Part shown: positions 1-6,250 of the stretch, one piece after another
Layout of the letters: each line of letters starts with the position of its first letter
Position numbering within the stretch: the stretch's first letter is position 1
NCBI GenBank assembly: GCA_900315435.1
Contig: OMYY01000008.1
Location: forward strand, 1-64,000
Direction: 5' to 3'
Length of the DNA: 64,000 nucleotides
Source of the DNA: an uncultured Spirochaetaceae bacterium
GTDB taxonomy: Bacteria; Spirochaetota; Spirochaetia; Sphaerochaetales; Sphaerochaetaceae
The notes under the pieces: generated by a model
The model's input: the letters and a program-made list of their open reading frames with translations, nothing else
What the model was told of the DNA's origin: nothing
The model's database searches: none
Program-made: the position numbers and the translations under genes

Positions 1-19
1 GAAAGGATACAGATAAAGC

Positions 20-62
20 TAGGCTACCTTTCTCCATTGATTTTCAGAGAAAAGGTAGCCTA
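20..62 (-). terminator. Long hairpin downstream of the outer-membrane protein gene
   Basis: TAGGCTACCTTTCTC at 20-34 pairs with GAGAAAAGGTAGCCTA at 47-62, a stem of about 15 bp with one bulged A. It lies about 80 bases after the stop codon of the minus-strand barrel gene. On that strand it is followed by GCTTTATC, a weak U-tract, so it is probably a terminator or a 3' stabilising hairpin. The remaining bases to 142 hold nothing else I can identify. Confidence 0.55.
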
Positions 63-142
63 GGATTATTTCAGGTCCAACTCTGGGGGTTCACCTCATG
101 GAAACGAGGTGCTCCAAACTCCGTAAAAATCCAGAATGGAAA

Positions 143-1156
143 TCAGAACGTGAGCAACATCGACGCGCTGCCGCTGAGGGTCTGCGCCTTCTCGGTGTTG
201 TCCAGGTAATAGCGGTATTGCCCGTCGACTCCCATGTACAGGTGCTTGGTGAAGTGATAGCCGATACCGGCGCTTCCGAGCACGCCGTAGGTCCAGTCAT
301 CGAGGTTATAGGCACCGAAACCACCGGCACCAAGCGTCAGCAAGGTCTTTCCGAAGTTCAGGTCGAGCTCCAAGGCCGCGGAACCGTACATGGCGTTGTT
401 CAGTTCGTCCAGATGGTCGAAGACATCCTTCCATTTGCCCTCGGGAGTCGGAACCCATGCCCCACGCAGGTCAAGGCCGATACCGACATGCTTTCCGGCA
501 AGGATATTCTCCAGCTTGATCTCGCCACCCAGTTCGGGAAACCAGGAGTGGTGGAAATCCAGAACAGGGTAGGAATCCTCGTCAAGCACCTTGTCGGCGC
601 TGCCATAGACACCAAAGCCGAAGCGGAACGGAGCGCGGTTCTTGGGGGCCTTGGCGGCAGGCTGGGGAGCTACAGGCGTGGCAACCGGCTCGGAAGCGGG
701 TTCCGCCACGGCAACCGGCTCGCTTTCGGAGGGCACGGATGCCTCAGCCGCAGGTTCTTCGGCGACAGGAGCCGGGGCGGTCTCAGCCTCGGCGGAAACG
801 GGTGTTTCTGCGACCGTAGGCGCCTGTTCGACTACCGGTTCGGCAGGAACCGGTTCCTCGGTCTCCAGCGGTTCGCTGGTACTGGTGGCGCTGGCGCTGA
901 AATGCTCGCCATCATAGGACTGCTGCAGATACAAGGTGTAGGACTTCGTCCCATCCATGTTCTCCGCAGTATAGGAAGTATGGGAGGCGTCGACCACCGT
1001 CCATCCATCGGGGTCTTCCCCGTCAAGCTGATATCGGAATGTAGTGACATCGGGATCATCGAGGGTCCATTCCCAGGTAATCGCAACAGGAACGGCGAAC
1101 GCCACAGCAGGCAGAAGAAGGAAGGCGCCCATCAATCCCAGAACACGTCTTTTCAT
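143..1156 (-). CDS. Outer-membrane beta-barrel protein with N-terminal fibronectin-like domain
   Basis: 337 residues. The start is the ATG at 1156, preceded by AAGGAG at a 7-base distance. It begins a clear signal peptide (MKRRVLGLMGAF... ending AFA), whereas upstream starts give no signal. Residues about 22-85 look like a fibronectin type III-type beta domain (ITWEW, FRYQLDG, YTLYLQQ). Residues about 90-170 form an Ala/Pro/Glu/Val-rich linker. The last 160 residues show alternating aromatic/hydrophobic strands and end in ...SMLLTF, the terminal Phe typical of BAM-assembled barrels. I infer an outer-membrane protein whose N-terminal domain sits in the periplasm or on the surface. The precise role is unknown. 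It lies 55 bases downstream of a small hypothetical gene, probably in the same transcript. Confidence 0.75.
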   Translation of the reverse strand: MKRRVLGLMGAFLLLPAVAFAVPVAITWEWTLDDPDVTTFRYQLDGEDPDGWTVVDASHTSYTAENMDGTKSYTLYLQQSYDGEHFSASATSTSEPLETEEPVPAEPVVEQAPTVAETPVSAEAETAPAPVAEEPAAEASVPSESEPVAVAEPASEPVATPVAPQPAAKAPKNRAPFRFGFGVYGSADKVLDEDSYPVLDFHHSWFPELGGEIKLENILAGKHVGIGLDLRGAWVPTPEGKWKDVFDHLDELNNAMYGSAALELDLNFGKTLLTLGAGGFGAYNLDDWTYGVLGSAGIGYHFTKHLYMGVDGQYRYYLDNTEKAQTLSGSASMLLTF

Positions 1157-1211
1157 AGTTTTCTCCTTCATTGGGATACGGAATTCATCATACACGGCAG
1201 AGAAGACAAAC

Positions 1212-1661
1212 TCAAGGGGCGTGTTGGCCGCTATCCTCTTGCAGAATCTCGTTTTTGGTAAGGAAGAAGCTGGATCCATACTGCAGAAGCACCTGCCATC
1301 CCGCCTCGGAAAGTTCTCCCGCCAAGGAGACGACCATACGGCTCATGGTCAGCGCGTTGGCATCATCAAGGAACGGCTGGGTGGTCCGGAAGAGGTAGTT
1401 GACCAGATAGGTCAAGAGCTCCTGGGGAAAACGTCCGGCCTCGATAATCGCGCTCTCGATTTCCTCCCCCACGTTTCCCTCGGGAAACATCCCCTTCATC
1501 CGCTTCTCAAAATCCTGGATCCGCTTTGGATCGAGCGGATGTTCCGCACACAGCACAGCGAGGATCGGTACGGCACGGCAATAGAGGATTTCCAGGAAAT
1601 CCACCGCCTCCTCTTCATCGGGAAGGAGCGTCAGCCCCTGTGGCAAATCATCATCCATCAT
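1212..1661 (-). CDS. Hypothetical acidic protein
   Basis: 149 residues from the ATG at 1661 (MMDDDLPQGL). I do not recognise a family. The protein is soluble, acidic in its first third and mostly helical in appearance, with no signal peptide or membrane segment. The start is chosen because longer versions would run into the divergent LOG-family gene. In addition, a -10-like TACACT ends 6 bases before this ATG, which fits a leaderless mRNA. It precedes the outer-membrane protein gene and may be co-transcribed with it. Confidence 0.6.
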   Translation of the reverse strand: MMDDDLPQGLTLLPDEEEAVDFLEILYCRAVPILAVLCAEHPLDPKRIQDFEKRMKGMFPEGNVGEEIESAIIEAGRFPQELLTYLVNYLFRTTQPFLDDANALTMSRMVVSLAGELSEAGWQVLLQYGSSFFLTKNEILQEDSGQHAP

Positions 1662-1667
1662 GTATCC

Positions 1668-1691
1668 AGTGTAGAGCAAAACCGGTACAAT
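1668..1691. promoter_or_regulatory. Divergent back-to-back -10 elements, both apparently leaderless
   Basis: On the plus strand TACAAT (1686-1691) is followed by 7 bases and the ATG of the LOG gene at 1699. On the minus strand TACACT (1673-1668) is followed by 6 bases and the ATG at 1661. Neither ATG has a Shine-Dalgarno sequence. The -35 matches are weak on both strands. Confidence 0.5.
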
Positions 1692-1698
1692 GGGAAAC

Positions 1699-2274
1699 AT
1701 GATGCACCGTCTTACCGTATTTTGTGGAAGCACGATGGGGAGCAGCCCCATCTACCGGGACATGGCAGTCACGCTTGCCGAAGCCATGAGAAAGGCCGGC
1801 CTCGACCTGGTCTACGGAGGGGGGAACCGGGGACTCATGGGAGTCGTCGCGGACACGCTCAAGAGTCTCGGCGGCACCACGATCGGTGTCCTGCCACAAG
1901 CGATGGACTTGCCCCAGGTAAGGACCAAGCAGGTGGAGAGCCAGCTGATCATCACTGACGGCATGCACAGCCGCAAGGAGAAGATGTATGAGCTGGGCGA
2001 CGGCTTCCTCGCCCTCCCCGGCGGCATCGGAACCATGGAGGAGCTGATGGAAGCCTATACCTGGAGGCAGCTCGGCTACCACCACAAGCCGGTGGCGCTC
2101 CTGGACGTGGACGGCTACTGGAAGCCGCTCTTGGACATGCTCCACAAAAGCGTCGAGGCTGGCTTTCTCGACCCAAGATGCCTGCAGACGCTGTTGGTGG
2201 ACGACAATCCGTCCCGTTTGCTCGACCGGATGGCAAGCCAACACGTACAACTGCCCGACAAGCTGTCCCCATAA
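1699..2274 (+). CDS. LOG-family nucleoside 5'-monophosphate phosphoribohydrolase
   Basis: 191 residues from the ATG at 1699; a further ATG at 1690 would add three residues but overlaps the -10 element. The Rossmann-like lysine-decarboxylase/LOG fold is shown by FCGSTMGS near the N-terminus, YGGGNRGLMG (about residues 39-48), SRKEKM (about 91-96) and the hallmark PGGIGTMEE (about 107-115), which carries the nucleotide-binding and catalytic residues. Family members release the base from cytokinin- or AMP-type nucleotides. In bacteria outside plant associations the physiological role is generally unclear and may be nucleotide salvage. The length matches the short type I LOG proteins. Confidence 0.88.
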   Translation: MMHRLTVFCGSTMGSSPIYRDMAVTLAEAMRKAGLDLVYGGGNRGLMGVVADTLKSLGGTTIGVLPQAMDLPQVRTKQVESQLIITDGMHSRKEKMYELGDGFLALPGGIGTMEELMEAYTWRQLGYHHKPVALLDVDGYWKPLLDMLHKSVEAGFLDPRCLQTLLVDDNPSRLLDRMASQHVQLPDKLSP

Positions 2275-2313
2275 CAAAACCCTCCTTTCTGGGCCAACAG
2301 CCAGCAAGGAGGG
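2271..2313 (-). terminator. Rho-independent terminator of the nucleotidyltransferase gene
   Basis: CCCTCCTT (2280-2287) pairs with AAGGAGGG (2306-2313), with an inner CTGG/CCAG extension. Read on the minus strand the stem is followed by TTTTGTTAT. It lies between two convergent genes. The plus side has no T-run. Confidence 0.75.
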
Positions 2314-2335
2314 CATGTTCCGGACAGGATCAGCC

Positions 2336-3250
2336 TTATTTCTCCCAGAGCTTCTCGGGATAGTAGCCTGTCTCGATTTTCTTGCGGAGTTCGCGTTTGA
2401 CGATTTCCTTGTCGGCGCTGTAGGTCATGCCGAACCATTTCTCGTCGGTATGGTAGACCTTGATCCTACCGTCCCCGCTGGTGACGATCTGGCTGGCGGC
2501 GTTGGGGAGCAGGCATTCCTTTTTCGGCTCGCGGATATGGTCTCTGGCAAAGTCGTTCCAGTAGGAACGGAAATCATGGAAGGCCCTCGGGGTGAAGCCG
2601 AAGAAGTTCATCGACACCCATTCCTTGCCGGAAAGGCTGATATCCTTCCCCTCGAAGTGGCTGACCGGCTTGCCATCGACAAACTCGATCTGGGTGTTCT
2701 CCACCATGTTCTCCAGGTATCCGTCGTCGCTGACCGTGCAGATGGCGCGGCTGACGCTACCCTCCTTGCTCATCGTGTTCTCGAGGATATAGCCCACCAT
2801 GGCATGCTCAGGAGAGTCGTTGTCCACCCCTTCCAGATGGTTCTCAAGGATCTCGAAGGCCTTGCGCCCATAGTAGTCGTCGCTGTTGATGACGGCAAAC
2901 GGAGTGGAGACGGCGGTCTCGGCGCAAAGAATCGCATGGACGGTACCCCAAGGTTTCACGCGGGTATCCTTGCTCGCCTCAAGCTGGGCGCGGTCCAGCA
3001 TGCTGCTCTTCTCCTGGAAGACGTATTCGGCATCCATGTTGCGCGCGATACGATCGAAAAGCCGCTCCCGGAAATCATGCTCGATATCCTTGCGGATGAT
3101 GAAGACGACTTTCTCGAAGCCGGAGCGACGGGCATCATAGATCCCGAAGTCAAGCAGGGTCTCTCCGTGCATGCCGACCGCGTCGATCTGTTTCACTCCA
3201 CCATACCGGCTGCCCATCCCGGCAGCGAGCACCACGACTGTAGGTTTCAT
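2336..3250 (-). CDS. Sugar-phosphate nucleotidyltransferase-type protein
   Basis: 304 residues from the ATG at 3250. The GAGGTG ribosome site a few bases upstream favours it over the GTG three codons earlier. The N-terminus VVVLAAGMGSRYGGVKQ is the NTP-transferase signature that binds the nucleotide. VINSDDYYG (about residues 121-129) supplies the metal-binding acidic pair. The family makes NDP-sugars or attaches nucleotides to similar phosphates, but the substrate cannot be told from sequence. It stands alone between a convergent LOG-family gene and a tRNA, with its own terminator. Confidence 0.8.
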   Translation of the reverse strand: MKPTVVVLAAGMGSRYGGVKQIDAVGMHGETLLDFGIYDARRSGFEKVVFIIRKDIEHDFRERLFDRIARNMDAEYVFQEKSSMLDRAQLEASKDTRVKPWGTVHAILCAETAVSTPFAVINSDDYYGRKAFEILENHLEGVDNDSPEHAMVGYILENTMSKEGSVSRAICTVSDDGYLENMVENTQIEFVDGKPVSHFEGKDISLSGKEWVSMNFFGFTPRAFHDFRSYWNDFARDHIREPKKECLLPNAASQIVTSGDGRIKVYHTDEKWFGMTYSADKEIVKRELRKKIETGYYPEKLWEK

Positions 3251-3323
3251 TCGAAGCACCTCTTTTTTTGCATTTCTGCGTCAAGCATATCCTTACCCCC
3301 TTGTATGACGCAAGCCGATAAGC

Positions 3324-3356
3324 TTGCATTTCACAGGCAAGACAGGTTAGTATAGT
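3324..3356 (+). promoter_or_regulatory. Probable promoter of the tRNA-Arg gene
   Basis: TTGCAT at 3324-3329 is a reasonable -35. The -10 is either TAGTAT (3348-3353, 18-bp spacer) or the overlapping TATAGT (3351-3356, 21-bp spacer). The tRNA starts at 3363. Confidence 0.45.
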
Positions 3357-3362
3357 GCTAAC

Positions 3363-3437
3363 GACTCTATAGCTCAGCTGGATTAGAGCGTCTCCCTCCG
3401 GAGGAGAAGGTCGCGCGTTCGAATCGCACTAGAGCCA
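3363..3437 (+). tRNA. tRNA-Arg (anticodon CCG)
   Basis: The cloverleaf reads: acceptor GACTCTA (3363-3369), D-stem GCTC/GAGC, anticodon stem TCTCC/GGAGA around loop CTCCGGA with anticodon CCG at 3398-3400, a 5-base variable loop, and T-arm GCGCG-TTCGAAT-CGCAC. The 3' acceptor strand is TAGAGCC plus discriminator A; CCA is not encoded. Two pairs are A-C mismatches: 2-71 (A3364/C3435) and 50-64 (C3414/A3428). It decodes CGG, a codon expected to be used in a GC-rich genome. A strong terminator follows directly. Confidence 0.85.
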
Positions 3438-3439
3438 TG

Positions 3440-3467
3440 TGGCCACACCGACGGTGTGGCCATTTTT
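3440..3467 (+). terminator. Terminator of tRNA-Arg
   Basis: A perfect 10-bp stem, TGGCCACACC/GGTGTGGCCA, with a 3-base loop is followed by TTTTT. It starts 3 bases after the tRNA. On the minus strand the same hairpin lacks a T-run, so transcription of the PGA operon is not obviously stopped before it runs antisense through the tRNA. Confidence 0.9.
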
Positions 3468-3473
3468 GTATTC

Positions 3474-4517
3474 CTATCTCCTTTCCTTTCCCCAGAGCAG
3501 AATTCCCACCGCCAGCAACAAGGTCGCGAGCGGAATCCAAATGGGACCGATCCGGCTCTGATACAGGGGACCGGACGGCTCGGAGGGAAGCGGACTGGGG
3601 TCGAAAGGGATTCCATAACGGGATGCCAGCTTCCGTACCTGCAAGAGATTCACCACGGGAACCCCTTCGGCCAGATAGGCAAAGACAAGCCCCCGGTCGG
3701 CCTGAAGCGGAAGATTCCGCCTCCGGGACACCAGGCCCGGAGCAAGGCCAAGGATTTCCGCGCCCTTGCCCACATTGGGTTCGGCACCCCCGATGTTGAC
3801 GAAACAAGCAATCTTGCCAAGAAGGGCCTTCCGTTTTCGGATGTTGGATTCCAGGTCCTTTTCGTCAAGAACCGGGAATCCGCTTGCGTGGAGCAAAGAA
3901 CGGGAAAGCTGCCCGGTACCGTCATACACGAGCCCCTCGAAGGCACCCTTTCCCTGGTCCCCATCGCCGCCAGGAGATACGGCGACCACTTCGAAATGGA
4001 ACCCATCCTGTCTCAAAAGTGACAGAATCGTCAGGATTGAAAGCTCCGGCCTTGTGGCGCCATACATCGATGCTCCGAGCGAGGCGACCAATCGTACCTC
4101 GAGACCCATCTCTTCAGCGGCACAAAGGACGGCGACCAGATACCCGGGAAACGATCCGCTCGTGCCCACCCCGACCACATCCCCTTTTCGTAAGCCTGCC
4201 TCGGTGAACAACCGGACCATCAAGGCCGCACTGTCCGGACTCAGGGTGGTCCGCTTGACATCCGGATATCCCATCGTGGTGACAAGTGGCGAGAACTCGG
4301 GACCAATCAGGTAGGTCCCTTCCAGATCCTCAGCCTCAAGCCCGATTCCTTGGTTCTCCGCATAGGTTTTGAGAGACTCCCCGGCACGTTGCATCCGATG
4401 GAAACTCTTTTCCATCACCCCCCGTTCAGGCAGGTCTGAGAAGCGCAGGGAGCACAGTCCCGCCACGAGTCCGGCAGCCAGCACCAACAAGGAGAGGACA
4501 GGGTACCGTAGCCGCAC
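3474..4517 (-). CDS. pgsW: Poly-gamma-glutamate system protein PgsW
   Basis: 347 residues, last gene of the PGA operon, starting 1 base after the pgsC stop. There is one N-terminal membrane segment (YPVLSLLVLAAGLVAGL), a long extracytoplasmic domain and a C-terminal membrane segment (about residues 322-342) ending in a basic tail. The domain includes VGVGTSGSFPGYLVAVLCA, VASLGASMYGATRPEL and FVNIGGAEPN. This matches what I recall of the PgsW family found beside pgsB and pgsC in some bacteria, where the usual PgsA/CapA is missing. The biochemical role is not established. Its place suggests a part in polymer export or turnover at the membrane. Confidence 0.75.
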   Translation of the reverse strand: MRLRYPVLSLLVLAAGLVAGLCSLRFSDLPERGVMEKSFHRMQRAGESLKTYAENQGIGLEAEDLEGTYLIGPEFSPLVTTMGYPDVKRTTLSPDSAALMVRLFTEAGLRKGDVVGVGTSGSFPGYLVAVLCAAEEMGLEVRLVASLGASMYGATRPELSILTILSLLRQDGFHFEVVAVSPGGDGDQGKGAFEGLVYDGTGQLSRSLLHASGFPVLDEKDLESNIRKRKALLGKIACFVNIGGAEPNVGKGAEILGLAPGLVSRRRNLPLQADRGLVFAYLAEGVPVVNLLQVRKLASRYGIPFDPSPLPSEPSGPLYQSRIGPIWIPLATLLLAVGILLWGKERR

Positions 4518-4518
4518 G

Positions 4519-4944
4519 CTAGGCCCCCAGGTGCAACAGGATCAAGGCGACCAATGCCAGGGCACAGGTCAGGGAGGCAAGAGAGACCAAGGTCTTCACC
4601 GGCCCCTGCCGGACCATGTCGTTGGCAATCAGGCCGGGAACGACCAGGCCGATGACACGGACGTCCAAGGAGAGCGGCACCACCCCCGGCAGGGCGGAAA
4701 GCACCATGCCGACCAACAGGCACAGGACAAAACGGCGACGGCCATAGACAATCACGAGCTGCGAGAGCCCAAGCACACACAGCCAGGTGACGAACGAGAC
4801 TGCCAGAGTGGCGGCAATTCTTGCTGGCTCGAACAGGTTCATGGATAAATACCCGGCGCTGACCAACCCGCCAGCAAGCAGCCCGGTCAACTCAGTGTAG
4901 AGGCAACCAAGGACGATGCTGAGAGTCAGAAGTATCTGGTTCAT
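4519..4944 (-). CDS. pgsC: Poly-gamma-glutamate biosynthesis membrane protein PgsC
   Basis: 141 residues with four or five membrane helices. It matches PgsC/CapC in length and layout (MNQILLTLSIVLGCLYTELT at the N-terminus, IGLVVPGLIANDMVRQGP near residues 100-117). The start ATG overlaps the pgsB stop as ATGA (4941-4944), so the two are translationally coupled. In Bacillus, PgsC is the membrane partner needed with the PgsB ligase for PGA polymerisation. A longer upstream start would overlap pgsB out of frame and shows no hydrophobic segment. Confidence 0.88.
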   Translation of the reverse strand: MNQILLTLSIVLGCLYTELTGLLAGGLVSAGYLSMNLFEPARIAATLAVSFVTWLCVLGLSQLVIVYGRRRFVLCLLVGMVLSALPGVVPLSLDVRVIGLVVPGLIANDMVRQGPVKTLVSLASLTCALALVALILLHLGA

Positions 4945-5993
4945 AAGGCCTGCTCCTTCAGGAAGGAGAGCAATCGCTGTCCATCCCCCTTGATATTGCC
5001 CGTCAGCACCACCGTCTGGCGGGCGCGCGCCACGATTTCCGGAAACGGGACGCAAAGCGCATGCATGCCATGCGAACGAAAGATCCTCGCGCAGAGCGCC
5101 GGGTGGTCGCCGATGACGAACAGGCTGTCCACCCCCAGCGACTGGAAGCACCCGGCAAAGCGCTCCAGACGGAACTCCCGGTCCCAGCGGTTGGCAAAGA
5201 CGATGGATGTCTCCGACAGATCAAGGGTTGCGAGCAACTGCCGTGTCGTGGTGGTATCGTTGCGTGCGAAGGCATTGATGAAGCGCCTGCCGCAGACCAT
5301 CACATCCCCACCCATCCCGATATCCCCCCGCACGTTGCACATGCCTTTGATGGCGACCTTCTGCGGAATACCGAGCTCCATACAGGCAACGAGCGCAATC
5401 CGGTAGCAATCGGGATGGACCCACGGGGGAATGCAGGACGGAACGGGAACCTGGGGAGCAATCACCGCCCCTGGCAAGGAACCCAGTACCGAATCGGTGG
5501 TAAGGAAACGGCGGACACCTGATGCCAACACGCCCGCTGTCGATTCCCTGCTCTTTCCCATCTGGTCCACATGGTCCACATAGCTGTTGGTGATCAGGGT
5601 CAAGGTCGGTTCCACCAGCTGCCGCTGGAAGACCCGTTGCAGCTCAGGCCTGATGGCAGAGCACTCGCAGACCAAGGCCCGGACACCGAGCACGTTCGCC
5701 AGGCGAGCCAGATGGCGTTGCTCCCGGACCAGATTGACTACGCCTCTGCGGTCTATCCTGCGTGTCGACCCATCGGGAAGCACCAACTCCGCCGCACTTC
5801 CCGTCGAGCGTCCCAGCGCGGGGATTCCCGCCTCGTCCAGGGCTGCGGCCAGCAGACGGACCACCGTCGACTTGCCCCGTGTGCCATTGACCACCACACG
5901 GATGGGAATCCGCAGTAGGGAACGATGCAGGGCAAGGCGCTCGATGGCACCTGCCAGAATCAGGCAGAGCAGCGAAATGAGAGCGACCTTCAT
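4941..5993 (-). CDS. pgsB: Poly-gamma-glutamate synthase PgsB (CapB)
   Basis: 350 residues. An N-terminal membrane helix (ALISLLCLILAGAI) precedes a Mur-ligase-like amide ligase domain. The ATP-binding P-loop NGTRGKST lies at residues 36-43, and VCECSAIRPELQ (about 109-120) and ITNSYVDHVDQMG (about 133-145) are typical CapB motifs. The enzyme activates the gamma-carboxyl of glutamate with ATP and extends the chain at the inner face of the membrane. The length is near that of CapB/PgsB. The gene overlaps the next small gene and pgsC by 4 bases each, which marks a tight operon. Confidence 0.92.
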   Translation of the reverse strand: MKVALISLLCLILAGAIERLALHRSLLRIPIRVVVNGTRGKSTVVRLLAAALDEAGIPALGRSTGSAAELVLPDGSTRRIDRRGVVNLVREQRHLARLANVLGVRALVCECSAIRPELQRVFQRQLVEPTLTLITNSYVDHVDQMGKSRESTAGVLASGVRRFLTTDSVLGSLPGAVIAPQVPVPSCIPPWVHPDCYRIALVACMELGIPQKVAIKGMCNVRGDIGMGGDVMVCGRRFINAFARNDTTTTRQLLATLDLSETSIVFANRWDREFRLERFAGCFQSLGVDSLFVIGDHPALCARIFRSHGMHALCVPFPEIVARARQTVVLTGNIKGDGQRLLSFLKEQAL

Positions 5994-6247
5994 GCAAGGA
6001 CCCGCTCAAGGAAGAGCTGCAACTGCTCGAGCTCGAGTTCGGAAAAGCACTCTCCCCCTTCACTATCCTCACGGCAGGCCTCCACCTTTGCCTGATACGC
6101 GCCATCGCCCAGCCCCAAAAGGCGTGCGGCATCCGGGCAGAGTCCAAGCACCGCAAGCGCGTCGTGCAGGCAGAGCGCCCGCTCCATCCGGCTGTCTGCC
6201 TTGGCGGCGCGGAGCGCAAAATCCTGGGCGATTTCCCGACTCTTCAC
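5990..6247 (-). CDS. Small hypothetical protein in the PGA operon
   Basis: 85 residues, Ala/Glu/Leu-rich and predicted helical, with no signal peptide. The C-terminal half is acidic (SELELEQLQLFLERVLA), possibly a coiled coil. It lies 3 bases after the zinc carboxypeptidase gene and overlaps pgsB by 4 bases, so it is co-translated with the ligase. It occupies the position of small accessory proteins such as PgsE, but no similarity is evident to me. A cytoplasmic role beside PgsB is an inference. Confidence 0.7.
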   Translation of the reverse strand: MKSREIAQDFALRAAKADSRMERALCLHDALAVLGLCPDAARLLGLGDGAYQAKVEACREDSEGGECFSELELEQLQLFLERVLA

Positions 6248-6250
6248 GGC

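Noticed and set aside
16-27. AAGCTAGGCTAC also found near 43622, as a possible dispersed repeat
   Set aside because: Only 12 bases are shared and the flanks differ. At 43622 it is the end of a coding frame. A chance match cannot be excluded.
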